Below, piece after piece: positions 53,459 to 61,540 of a stretch of 64,000 nucleotides of DNA; the first letter of the stretch is position 1; every line of letters begins with the position of its first letter. The stretch is taken from the NCBI RefSeq assembly GCF_014705615.1, contig NZ_JACXJA010000022.1, positions 104,948-168,947 of the forward strand, in the 5' to 3' direction. The position numbers and the translations under genes are program-made. Origin of the DNA: Paenibacillus oceani. Its GTDB lineage: Bacteria > Bacillota > Bacilli > Paenibacillales > NBRC-103111. The notes beneath the pieces are model-generated. The model had not been told where the DNA came from and made no database searches. It saw only the letters and a list, made by a program, of their open reading frames with translations.

Positions 53459-53494
53459 TGCCGGACAAGCTTCGGCTAGGAAGCTTACCCGGCA
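53459..53494. terminator. Hairpin between lytic transglycosylase and SASP gene
   Basis: TGCCGG-ACAAGCTT and AAGCTTA-CCCGGCA form a bulged stem. On the reverse strand it is followed by CATTTTCCC-like T residues, so it best suits the end of the SASP transcript. Confidence 0.7.
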
Positions 53495-53517
53495 CTTCTC
53501 AGATAGGATACATAAAA

Positions 53518-53739
53518 TTAACGAGCTTGTCCGGACAACTGTTGTTCGGCGATTTGTACCAGTCTGCGGGTGATGTTGCCCCCGATCGAACCGGCGTCAC
53601 GAGTAGCCATGTTACCCATGTAACCGTCTTGTGGAATCGCGATGCCAAGCTCTTGAGCTACTTCATATTTCAGTTGGTCGAGAGCGGCGTTCGCTTGAGG
53701 AACTACAAGCTGGTTGCTGGAACGGGATCCTTGTGCCAT
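53518..53739 (-). CDS. sspA-like: Alpha/beta-type small acid-soluble spore protein
   Basis: 73 residues with the full family signature: ANAALDQLKYEVAQELGI near the middle, containing the germination-protease site, and GYMGNMATRDAGSIGGNITRRLVQIAEQQL at the C-terminus. These proteins coat spore DNA and protect it from UV and oxidation, then are degraded at germination. AAGGAGG lies 8-9 nt before the ATG. Upstream on the reverse strand CATAATA resembles a sigma-G -10 (CATnnTA) with a weak TGTTAT -35 18 bp away. It marks the organism as a spore former. Confidence 0.97.
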   Translation of the reverse strand: MAQGSRSSNQLVVPQANAALDQLKYEVAQELGIAIPQDGYMGNMATRDAGSIGGNITRRLVQIAEQQLSGQAR

Positions 53740-53959
53740 GTCGTTTCACCTCCTTGTTTGATTGTAACTGTATTATGTGCGTATTCCGGCAGTTCATAAC
53801 AGGTAGTGAATGGTAATGTGCTATCGACTCCGTTAGAAGGTTGGATTGCGGGAGTTGAAGCAGCTAGGCAAGGCTGGGGCTCGAGAACACGATTATCAAA
53901 AGAGATTGCACGCCTGCGCGCCCTCGCCATATGTCTGGTGAGATGTTGAGGAACGGAGT

Positions 53960-54134
53960 GCTTACGAAAGTGACTTTGCCTTGAGAGGCAAAAGTCAGTA
54001 ACGCTTACGAAGTAAGCAATTGCCTTAAGGCAATTGCTCAGGAGATGCTTACGAAGTAAGCAATTGCCTACAGGCAATTGCTCAGCAGATGCTTACGAAG
54101 TAACTTTTGCCTTGAGAGGCAAAAGTCTCAGGAG
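53960..54134 (+). repeat. 44-bp hairpin-forming tandem repeats abutting the nrdR ribosome site
   Basis: Four units start with GCTTACGAA at 53960, 54003, 54047 and 54091 (43, 44, 44 and 44 bp). The two inner units contain GCTTAC-GAA-GTAAGC and CAATTGCC..GGCAATTG stems. The two outer units have ACTTTTGCCTTGAGAGGCAAAAGT instead. Each ends near TCAGGAG or TCAGCAG, and the last copy provides the AGGAGG of nrdR. Two inner copies read ATG CTT ACG AAG TAA. The rest of the 405-bp gap from the SASP start (53740-53959) shows nothing further supported. Confidence 0.88.
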
Positions 54135-54144
54135 GGAAGCCGTC

Positions 54145-54618
54145 ATGAAATGCCCTTTTTGCGATTATTCCGGAACGAAAGTACTCGATTCCCGTCCCGC
54201 AAACGACAACAAATCGATCCGGCGCCGCCGGGAATGCGAGAGATGCCAACGGCGGTTCACCACGTTCGAGATGGTCGAGGAAACGCCGCTGATCGTCATT
54301 AAAAAGGACGGCAGCCGGGAGGAATTCAGCCGCGACAAAATGCTCAGAGGGCTTATCCGCGCTTGCGAGAAGCGGCCGGTGTCGGTGGAGCAGCTTGAAG
54401 CGATCGTCTCCGAGGTCGAGAAGGAAATGCGCAGCCAGGCTCATGCCGAGGTGGCGAGCCGGGATATCGGGGAGATTGTTATGGAGCAGTTATATCCGGT
54501 CGACGAGGTGGCTTACGTCCGCTTTGCCTCCGTATACCGTCAATTCAAGGACATCAACATGTTCATGAAGGAACTGACCCAGTTGCTGGGCAAGCATACC
54601 GACCCAACCGGCAAGTAG
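54145..54618 (+). CDS. nrdR: Transcriptional repressor NrdR
   Basis: 157 residues. The N-terminal zinc ribbon has Cys 3, 6, 31 and 34 ([10 protein letters not shown] ... [14 protein letters not shown]), followed by an ATP-cone domain (about 50-140) with [16 protein letters not shown]. NrdR senses ATP/dATP and represses ribonucleotide reductase genes. AGGAGGG precedes ATG 54145; the open frame extends back through the tandem repeats but without a better start. Conserved near coaE in bacilli. Confidence 0.97.
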   Translation: MKCPFCDYSGTKVLDSRPANDNKSIRRRRECERCQRRFTTFEMVEETPLIVIKKDGSREEFSRDKMLRGLIRACEKRPVSVEQLEAIVSEVEKEMRSQAHAEVASRDIGEIVMEQLYPVDEVAYVRFASVYRQFKDINMFMKELTQLLGKHTDPTGK

Positions 54619-54640
54619 CAACGACATACTGAAGACGATA

Positions 54641-54676
54641 AACGGCAGTCCGTCCAATGGCGGCTGCTGTTTTTCG
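54641..54676 (+). terminator. Intrinsic terminator after nrdR
   Basis: AACGGCAG-CCG pairs imperfectly with CGG-CTGCTGTT, followed by TTTTTC, about 25 bp after the stop. Confidence 0.7.
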
Positions 54677-55353
54677 TTAACTGGAGCCAGGAAACTCAAT
54701 CCCTTCTACACAAACGTGCGGGCTGCACGTCAAAGGACCGTCCGGATACCTTGAACCAGACGGTTTTCCCTAGAACGTCCCGCTTTATGAAAAATGGCTT
54801 TGCAAACGCAGCGTGGCAGAGCAGGACACGTTACTCACTCCGTTCCACCTCCCTAACAAAACCGGTACGTTGTCGTCTGACCACATTGCGCTAGTGATCC
54901 GAAACCGCAACTCCCTCCAGGAGAGTCATTCCATTTTAACCTTGCCGTTGTTACCTTTCAACATTATCCCAGTAGACAATATTTCTCTTTTCTTAATACA
55001 AAGATCGACAAAAAACATTTGATAAATAGGTATATGTTCATGTACTATAAGGTTGAAATGTGGAAAATAATCGAATTATATCGAATTGTGTCGAAAATTT
55101 CTGATTCGTAAGATCCATCTCCATCGGAAGGAGGAAAATAAAAAAATTTGGTTAAAGCCGGTGGAATTGCTGGCGGTTAAACAGAGCATTCCAGCATTTC
55201 GGACTTATTCGTTGTAGGGCTGTTCAGACGTCTAAGCGGCGGAAAACGACTAGAATCTCTTCATCCAGAGGCCATATGGCATGGCACCTGTCAGACATGT
55301 ACAGCATCCGTAACTAGACCGACTACTACATAAAGGTGGCTGACTTTGCAACT
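54677..55353. other. Gene-poor region before the chemotaxis receptor
   Basis: No supported ORF. An isolated strong ribosome-like AAGGAGG occurs at 55128-55134, followed only by very short frames (TTG 55148 opens 10 codons). The stretch around 54950-55100 is notably AT-rich. No recognised riboswitch, including c-di-GMP type, was found. Confidence 0.5.
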
Positions 55354-56999
55354 ATGAGATCCCTGTTCCGATTCCGGTCGATTCGTACCAAATTAATTTT
55401 GCTATGTTCGCTGCTCCTTCTTGTGCCGAGTCTTGTCATCGGCATGATCGCTTATAATCAATCGAAAGCCAGCCTGGATCTTGGCGGTCAAGTCCAGCTC
55501 AAAAATGACGTCCGTTATGTAATAGCGATGATCAATGCTTTGGATCAGCAAGTGAAAAAAGGGCTGCTGCCGCTGGAAGAAGCGCAAGAAACGGTCAAGC
55601 AGCAAATGCTCGGCGCGAAATCTGCCGACGGCAAACGCCCGATCAACAAAAAGTTCGATCTTGGCGAGAGCGGTTACATGTTCATATATGACGATAAAGC
55701 GAATGTACTCGCCCATCCGTTGCTGGAAGGTCAAAATTTCTGGGACACGAAAACACCCGACGGGGTTATGCTCGGACAAGAAATCGTGAAAAAGGGGAAA
55801 AGCGGCGGCGGTTTTGTATTTTATGAATGGACGCTGCCAAACGATCCGACTACGACGGCTCCCAAAATCAACTATTCGGAGATGGAGCCGAACTGGGGCT
55901 GGATTATTAACGCAGGCACATACATGAGCGATTTTAACAAGGGTGCCAATGAGATCTTTTACGTCATTATTGTGACGCTGGTGATTGCTGTTGCTGCAGG
56001 AGGGGTGATTATCACCGTATTCTCCAACAGCTTGACCAGACCGCTGGCCGAGATCGCCACCAACGTGGAACAGATTGCGGAGGGAGATTTAACGAGACAG
56101 ATCCAGATCCGGACAAACGATGAGGTCGGCCAATTGGGCGTAGCGGTTAATGCGATGGTGGACCGGCTGAAGCTGCTGATTGAGGGAATCTCGCAGACGG
56201 CCCAAAGCGTAGCGGCCGCTTCCCAGCAAATATCCGCCAGCACGGAGGAGATCGCCAGCGGCAGTACGACCCAGGCGAATGCTTCGCAAACGATCGCCGA
56301 GTTGTTCAAGGAACTGTCCGCCGCGATCGATAACGTCGCGGGCAAAGCGGAAGAGGCGGCGGAGCTTACGAACGAAACTTCACAAACCGCCATGGAGGGC
56401 GGCAAGGCGGTTACCGCCTCCATAAACGGCATGAATCGTGTGAGCGAACAGATGGCGCGGCTCGAACAAGACTCTGGCCGGATCGGCGAAATTATCGAGG
56501 TGATCGACGACATAGCCGAGCAGACGAATCTGCTTGCCTTGAATGCTGCGATTGAAGCGGCCCGAGCAGGCGAGGTAGGAAGAGGGTTTGCGGTAGTCGC
56601 CGAAGAAGTCCGCAAGCTCGCGGAACGAAGCAGCGAAGCGACCAAGCAGATTACGCAAATTATCAAGGGCATGCAGTACAACACGAAGCAAAGCGTCGAA
56701 TCGGTAGCGGACGGTGTTGAGAAATCGGTTGTAACCGGGAAAGCGTTTGATAATATTAAGAATGCATGTTGAAAGTAGCCGAAATCGCTGCGGCGAGCGA
56801 ACAACAATCCGCTCAAACCGGCGAGGTGATGCAGTCGGTCGAATCGATCGCTGCCACTAGCGAGGAGGCGGCGGCAGCCTCGGAGCAAACGGCGGCGATC
56901 TCGTATTCGCTGGCCCAGTCGGCGGAAGAGTTGAACGCCTCGCTGTCTCTTTTTAAAGTGAGTGCGACGAATGTCTCTTTCAAGAGCGGCCCGGCCTGA
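55354..56999 (+). pseudogene. Methyl-accepting chemotaxis protein, frameshifted near the C-terminus
   Basis: The main frame (ATG 55354 to TGA 56772) has a membrane anchor and a single-Cache-like sensor ([20 protein letters not shown], then [15 protein letters not shown]). A second membrane segment, HAMP and most of the signalling domain follow, with the tip [20 protein letters not shown]. It stops abruptly after [11 protein letters not shown]. The rest, [20 protein letters not shown] to SLFKVSATNVSF, continues in another frame from 56760 to 56999. A short deletion or frameshift near 56750-56765 splits the gene. It could be a real inactivation, a recent mutation or an assembly error. The ribosome site AAAGGTGG is 14 nt from the ATG. 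Confidence 0.88.
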
Positions 57000-57064
57000 G
57001 AATCTGGAGACCGGTGTCCCGAAAGTAACTCATATGACATGGAATGTCGCCATTTGTGCAAACG

Positions 57065-57108
57065 AAAGGACCTCAATTTCCACGGTAATGTGGAGGCTGA
57101 GGTCCTTT
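57065..57108 (+). terminator. Strong hairpin terminator after the frameshifted receptor
   Basis: AAAGGACCTCAATTTCCAC and GTGGAGGCTGAGGTCCTTT around GGTAAT. Nearly the same sequence as the mdh terminator at 14345-14392. Confidence 0.8.
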
Positions 57109-57188
57109 GCTCGGGGGGAATCGGTTCTGCGTGAAGCTAATAAAATCGCCAAATGATTTGGAGAAGCCCCAAATCCACTAAACAAAAC

Positions 57189-57389
57189 TTATAAACCGTT
57201 GGTCGTTGAATTGCTCCGCGTATTTGTAAGTCCCGTCAACAGCACGGCCGGAATGTCTTCCAGCAAACTATCGTCATCGGTTCCGCGGTAATTGGGATCG
57301 TTTTTGATCGCATATGCTTCGCCTTCGGTTAAGCGCCGCATATTGCCTGTATATTTTGGCTCAAGCGCTTCGATTTCTTCGTGTTCCAT
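57189..57389 (-). CDS. Small hydrophilic hypothetical protein
   Basis: 66 residues, acidic, beginning MEHEEIEALEPKYTGNMRRL and ending in a Thr/Asn/Ser-rich tail. AAAGGAGG lies just upstream of ATG 57389, supporting translation. No signal peptide, membrane segment or recognised family. It sits alone between the receptor and the metal-chaperone promoter. Probably a lineage-specific small protein. Confidence 0.65.
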   Translation of the reverse strand: MEHEEIEALEPKYTGNMRRLTEGEAYAIKNDPNYRGTDDDSLLEDIPAVLLTGLTNTRSNSTTNGL

Positions 57390-57466
57390 CAGGCAGCCCT
57401 CCTTTTTCCCGTATATTGCCCGGGCTTTCGGACCGTCATGCTTGGAACTTGATGGGCTGCGTGAAT

Positions 57467-57483
57467 GTAATGATAATTATTAC
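57467..57483 (+). promoter_or_regulatory. Candidate Zur box upstream of the CobW-type gene
   Basis: GTAATGATAATTATTAC: two overlapping matches to the Zur core GTAAT-N-ATTAC (9 and 10 of 11 positions). It lies directly before a good -35/-10 pair, TTGACA (57491-57496), 17 bp, TAATGT (57514-57519). COG0523 genes are classic Zur targets (yciC/zagA in B. subtilis). A Fur-type site cannot be excluded. Confidence 0.65.
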
Positions 57484-57529
57484 TATTAATTTGACAAAAC
57501 GGGTGTAACTCTTTAATGTTAAATTAATA

Positions 57530-57594
57530 GTTGAACGGACGAATCGCCTTTCTTGACTGATCGGAACGAAAAAGTATTTGGTCGCCCGTTCAAC
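57530..57594 (+). repeat. Inverted repeat in the 5' leader of the CobW-type gene
   Basis: GTTGAACGGACGA (57530-57542) faces TCGCCCGTTCAAC (57582-57594), 12 of 13 matching, around a 39-nt interior. It lies between promoter and start codon, so it would form a large hairpin in the mRNA leader. It could also be the ends of a tiny mobile element. Confidence 0.65.
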
Positions 57595-57633
57595 TTTATC
57601 CAACATACTTCTAATTGAAAACGGTGAACCTAT

Positions 57634-58686
57634 ATGAAACGAAACCCGACACCAGTCTACCTGTTATCCGGATTTCTCGGCAGCGGGAAAACGACCTTAT
57701 TGAAAAGATGGCTGGAAGCGGCGGAAGCGGGAGGCCGCAAGCCGGCCGTCGTGATGAACGAGCTGGGCGAAGTGAACTTCGACGGCATCGAGCTTGGAGA
57801 CGACGTGCGTATGGCTGAGATGCTTGGAGGCTGCATCTGCTGCACGGTGCGGGGCGACCTGGGTACGGAGCTGCTGAAGCTGATTCAGGAGCACGATCCG
57901 GATATGATCCTGATCGAATCGACGGGCGCGGCCAATCCACTTGAGATTATCGATGCGGTGACGGATGCGTCGATGCTGGAGCGGGTCGAACTGAGGCGGA
58001 TCGTCACGGTTGTGGATGCCGGGCATTTGCAGGAGTGGGCGCGGAAAGGAAAAGGTTCTACGTACCGGCTTATGAAGGAGCAGATTAGCTGCGCTTCGGT
58101 CATTTTGCTGAACAAAACCGACCTGCTCCCGGAAGCGGACACGGGGGAGATGGAGCGGCTCGTCCGCGAATGGAACGGATACGCCCCGATCTACCGTACG
58201 GTAGGAGCGGAGATCGGGATCGGGCTGCTGGAGGAACCCGCCGAAGGCGGCTCTGTGGCGAATCATAGTTCCGTCCTTGCTGCTTCCGATGAGACGGGCC
58301 CCTCGTGTTGCTGTGGCGGAGCGGCTCACGAGCATGACTATGTACATGAGCACGATCATTCGGAATGCTCGGAACCGTCGCATCATCCCGAGCACCACCA
58401 TACCCATGAGCACGTGATGGCGTATACGCATTATTTCGAAGGTCCGATCGACAGCGAACGGTTCGAAACGATGATGGGCCGCCTGCCTGACGGCGTATAC
58501 CGGGCCAAAGGCATTTTGACGTTCACGGATACCGCCTCCCGGTTCATGTTCCAGTACGCCTACAAACAGCTCGATCTGATGAAAATTATGCCTCAGGGCG
58601 TCGTTCCCGATGTGGCCGTCTTTATCGGAGAGCACTTCGACAAAGTGAAGTTGGAGCTGGACATTCGGGCTTTGAGCGAGTCTTAA
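57634..58686 (+). CDS. CobW/COG0523 GTP-dependent zinc metallochaperone (ZagA/YciC-like)
   Basis: 350 residues. P-loop GFLGSGKTTLLKRW (residues 13-26), the metal-binding GGCICC motif near 70-75, ESTGAANP and the GTP-specificity motif LLNKTDLLPE. Between the GTPase and the C-terminal CobW domain is a Cys/His-rich segment (about 222-262: CCCGGAAHEHDYVHEHDHSE and more His to HHHTHEH) that should bind several metal ions. The C-terminal domain has GVYRAKGILTFTDTASRF. A GTP-driven zinc insertase expressed when zinc is scarce is the best call, supported by the Zur-like box upstream. Confidence 0.93.
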   Translation: MKRNPTPVYLLSGFLGSGKTTLLKRWLEAAEAGGRKPAVVMNELGEVNFDGIELGDDVRMAEMLGGCICCTVRGDLGTELLKLIQEHDPDMILIESTGAANPLEIIDAVTDASMLERVELRRIVTVVDAGHLQEWARKGKGSTYRLMKEQISCASVILLNKTDLLPEADTGEMERLVREWNGYAPIYRTVGAEIGIGLLEEPAEGGSVANHSSVLAASDETGPSCCCGGAAHEHDYVHEHDHSECSEPSHHPEHHHTHEHVMAYTHYFEGPIDSERFETMMGRLPDGVYRAKGILTFTDTASRFMFQYAYKQLDLMKIMPQGVVPDVAVFIGEHFDKVKLELDIRALSES

Positions 58687-58737
58687 GCGATAGCGGCTAA
58701 CTGGCAAACTATGAGGCGTATCTATAGAAGGCGGGCT

Positions 58738-58778
58738 AAAAGAACCTCCAATTCCACTAAAGTGGGTTGGAGGTTTCT
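58738..58778 (+). terminator. Intrinsic terminator after the CobW-type gene
   Basis: AGAACCTCCAATTCCAC, loop TAAA, GTGGGTTGGAGGTTTCTTGTTT. The stem resembles the GGACCTC-type hairpins at 14345 and 57065. Confidence 0.85.
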
Positions 58779-58906
58779 TGTTTAACGTTATAGCATGCTT
58801 AAGTTTACTAAAGCGTTAAAACGGTAAAATGCAACATTTTTTACTAAGAAAAGCCTCCGCTAACGCAGGTTCATTCATCGTGGAAAGGGTTTGTTACAAG
58901 CTTTTC

Positions 58907-60544
58907 TTACTTCTGTTTTACGGTTAGCACGAACGTTTTCGTGTCGGCGTGACCGCCGCTAGTAAGTACCGCCGTCAGTACAACCGAGGCGTCCCCGCTG
59001 CCTGCGGCCGGCCGGGAAACGGTACCGTCGCTCGCGACAACCGAAGTATTGCTGGATACCCACTGAACATTCGAGCCGTATGGCCCTTTTGCCGGCAAAG
59101 TGATCGATCCGGTTACATTCGATGATGATTGGGCTTCTCCATATACGATAGCCAAAGATTCCTTGTCTGCCGCTACTTTCTGCGCATCCGTCAATTGCTG
59201 CTTGACGGTCAGAGTGAACGATTTCGCATCCGAGTACCCCCCTGCCGAGATTATCGCGTTAAGTACGACCGTCGCATCCCCTTGTCCGGCCACCGGCCGG
59301 TTAACCGTTTTGCCGTCGTTCGAGATGATGAAAGGATTGGCGGAAACCCACGTAATCGCGGAACCGTTCACGCCCGAAGCCGGCAGCGTCAACGATTGCG
59401 TGACGGCAGATGCCGAGTCCGAGCCTCCGTATACGATAGCCAAAGCTTCTTTATCCGCCGCTACGCGCTGCGCATCGGTCAATTGCTGTTTGACCGTCAA
59501 AGTATACGTTTTAATATCCGAAGAACTTCCATAAGTGATAACGGCCGACAGGACGACGGAAGCGTCTCCGCTGCCGACGGCAGGACGGTTCACGATCTTG
59601 CCGTCATTCGAGATGACAGATGCGTTGCTGGAGATCCAGGTTACCGCAGAGCCGTTCGGCCCGCTCACCGGCAGCGTTAACGGGCGTGTAATGCTGCTTG
59701 CCGTATCCCCTTCGCTAAAAGTAACGGCTAGCGTCGCTTTGTCGGCGGCAACACGCTGGGCGTCCGTAAACGACTGTTTGACGGTCAGAGCGAATGTTTT
59801 CGTATCCTTAACAGTCCCGTAAGTAATTGTAGCCGTAAGCGTTACGGCGGCATCGCCTTGTCCCGCAGACGGCCGGTTAACCGTTTTGCCGTCGCTTGTG
59901 ATGATGGAAGCGTTGCTGGACGTCCATGTGATCGTGGAGCCGTTCGGCCCGCTAGCCGGCAGTGTCAAAGGCTTTGTAACGGAATCCGTTGTATCCCCGC
60001 TACTAAACGTGATTGCTGTTGCGGCTTTATCGGCTGCCACCCGCTGAGCGTCCGTCGTTTGCTGTTTCACGATCAGATGGAACGTTTTGACGGCAGTTGT
60101 TTCCCCGTAACGGATAGTTGCCGTAAGTGTGACGGCTGCGTCACCCTGGCCGACTGCAGGTCGATTGACGGTTAATCCGTCGTTCGAGATAACCGAAGTA
60201 TGGCTTGATGTCCATGAAATCGTCGAACCGTGTGAACCTACAAGCGGCAAAGCCAACGGCTGCGTAACATGATTGGCGGAATCCGTACCGCCGAATGTGA
60301 TCTCCAGCTTTTTTTTGTCCGCTTCAACCCGCTGCTCCTCCGTCAAGTCGGAATGCTGGAGCTTACGCTCCATCGCCCGGCGTATGGCCTCCCGGGCAGT
60401 GTCGTTTTTCTTCCCGCGTTCCAGTGCATTTTCCAGACCGGTCTTTTTCGCTTCGTGTTTGTTCGGATGGTCCGCTTTGGCGTAAGCGGCGCCGGTCATC
60501 AACAAGGTGAAAGCCGCCGTGCAGATCAATATTTTCTTCTTCAT
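58907..60544 (-). CDS. Secreted protein with five atrophied Ig-like (aBig_2-type) repeats
   Basis: 545 residues. An N-terminal signal peptide (KKKILICTAAFTLLMTGAAYA) is followed by a charged helical stretch rich in K, E and R (about 25-70). Five tandem repeats of ~92-96 residues to the end follow. Each begins like DAQRVAADK, then AITF, a S/T-x-LTLPASGPNGS block, ITWTSSNASVIS-DGKTVNRP, AGQGDAAVTL and ends TFTLTVKQ. The repeats are very alike, suggesting recent duplication or concerted evolution. No sortase motif, transmembrane end or enzymatic domain. Probably a surface or extracellular binding protein. GGGGAGG precedes ATG 60544; the ATG at 60562 overlaps that site. Confidence 0.9.
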   Translation of the reverse strand: MKKKILICTAAFTLLMTGAAYAKADHPNKHEAKKTGLENALERGKKNDTAREAIRRAMERKLQHSDLTEEQRVEADKKKLEITFGGTDSANHVTQPLALPLVGSHGSTISWTSSHTSVISNDGLTVNRPAVGQGDAAVTLTATIRYGETTAVKTFHLIVKQQTTDAQRVAADKAATAITFSSGDTTDSVTKPLTLPASGPNGSTITWTSSNASIITSDGKTVNRPSAGQGDAAVTLTATITYGTVKDTKTFALTVKQSFTDAQRVAADKATLAVTFSEGDTASSITRPLTLPVSGPNGSAVTWISSNASVISNDGKIVNRPAVGSGDASVVLSAVITYGSSSDIKTYTLTVKQQLTDAQRVAADKEALAIVYGGSDSASAVTQSLTLPASGVNGSAITWVSANPFIISNDGKTVNRPVAGQGDATVVLNAIISAGGYSDAKSFTLTVKQQLTDAQKVAADKESLAIVYGEAQSSSNVTGSITLPAKGPYGSNVQWVSSNTSVVASDGTVSRPAAGSGDASVVLTAVLTSGGHADTKTFVLTVKQK

Positions 60545-60612
60545 CCTGCGTATCCTCCCCATTACTTTTCTTGAATACTACGTAATTCGTTTACGTTACT
60601 ATATATTGGGGG

Positions 60613-61071
60613 GTGAGATATCGTAATGAGGAAAAAAGTGGGCGGTTTACCATCCGTTCTTTTATGAACACATCAGGAACGCTCGCCGTTACAGGCACTA
60701 TGCTTACAAAAGGAAGTTCGCTTGCCGGCAGCATAACGGACAGCGTCTACGGGAGTGCAGCGGACGGCGGTGTAACCGGAACGCTTTCACCCATCCTGTA
60801 CCGAATCAGATATTGCGGAATGTCGCTCAAGCGGCTGACGATCGATTGCAATGTCGATAACGTCGTGACCAGTTCTTCGGCGCGGCCCCATCACCGGACT
60901 TTTATAAACGACGGAGAGGGTTACATCTATTTGCTGGAAGACTTAAAGGTCATTGCAAACGGAGTATGGGTGTTCCGCGGTGACGTGAACAAACGGCACG
61001 TTTATATGCAGCAAGGCCATCCCGAACCGAACGCAGGCATCTACGTGAAGCTGCTTCCCGGACCCGGTTGA
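60613..61071 (+). pseudogene. Decayed beta-helix (pectate lyase-like) gene fragment
   Basis: An open frame of 152 codons from GTG 60613 contains SGTLAVTGTMLTKGSSLAGS and TDSVYG. This parallels the signal region and following SVYG of the intact protein at 16028 (GTVAVTGTLLGASVSMA ... TRSVYGEP). Then beta-helix-like text (LKRLTIDCNVDNVVTSS, YLLEDLKVIANGVWVFRGDV) follows. The large helix body is missing and the start lacks a good ribosome site. A better-looking start, ATG 60626, is out of frame and stops early, implying a frameshift. Best read as a truncated, decayed paralogue. Confidence 0.65.
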
Positions 61072-61176
61072 ATGCTTATCTGTTCGGTCCGATCGTTATT
61101 TTGTAGGGCAGACCGGGGTGGGGCGGACTTAACGGTCAAAAAGGTTGAACATCACTTGATATATTTTTTATATCTG

Positions 61177-61191
61177 ATATACTAAGTATAT
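61177..61191 (+). promoter_or_regulatory. Palindromic operator candidate before the HxlR gene
   Basis: ATATACTAAGTATAT is a 7-1-7 palindrome immediately upstream of the HxlR ribosome site. The position suits autoregulation, as is common for HxlR repressors. Confidence 0.55.
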
Positions 61192-61206
61192 AAGGGGGCG
61201 ATACTT

Positions 61207-61521
61207 ATTCAAGTTTGTCCGTACCTGGAATATGCGTTCAGCATTTTGGGGAAGAAGTGGAACGGGTTGATCCTGCACGATTTGTCGCTGTGCCCGGACG
61301 GTGCCGCCCATTTCTCGGAGATACTGAAAGACTTGCCCGATATTACGCCGAGAGCTCTTTCTTTGAAATTAACCGAGCTGGCCGAGAACGGGTTTCTCGA
61401 GAAACAAGTAACGGCCGAGCCGGCCGTCGTCATCACCTACCGGCTGACGGAGAAGGGGCGGGCTTTGACAGCGGCGCTGGGGCCGGTTCAACAATGGGCC
61501 TTGCAATATCGTGACCGATAA
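61207..61521 (+). CDS. HxlR family transcriptional regulator
   Basis: 104 residues if initiated at ATT 61207. The winged-helix text is clear: VCPYLEYAFSILGKKWNGLI, HFSEILKDLPDITPRALSLKL, LTELAENGFLEKQV, and YRLTEKGRALTAAL at the end. No ATG, GTG or TTG exists before TTG 61246, which would delete the conserved N-terminal Cys and first helix. GGGGG at 61194-61198 is correctly spaced for ATT 61207, so an unusual start codon or a start mutation is likely. HxlR members sense reactive or electrophilic compounds through that Cys. It is 19 bp before the DsbA-like gene, probably its target. Confidence 0.82.
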   Translation: MQVCPYLEYAFSILGKKWNGLILHDLSLCPDGAAHFSEILKDLPDITPRALSLKLTELAENGFLEKQVTAEPAVVITYRLTEKGRALTAALGPVQQWALQYRDR

Positions 61522-61540
61522 CTTGAAAGGGGAGCATACA

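Noticed and set aside
53960..54134. CRISPR array or NrdR operator cluster
   Set aside because: No spacers, and the stems do not match the known NrdR-box consensus (ACAnTATATnTTGT type).
54034..54144. N-terminal extension of NrdR through the tandem repeats
   Set aside because: NrdR zinc ribbon must start at MKCPFC; the upstream frame is repeat-derived and ATG 54145 has the better ribosome site.
54813..55022. 69-residue open frame
   Set aside because: No ribosome site, no recognisable features, in an AT-rich non-coding stretch.
54950..55353. c-di-GMP (GEMM) or other riboswitch before the chemotaxis receptor
   Set aside because: The conserved GEMM core elements were looked for and not found.
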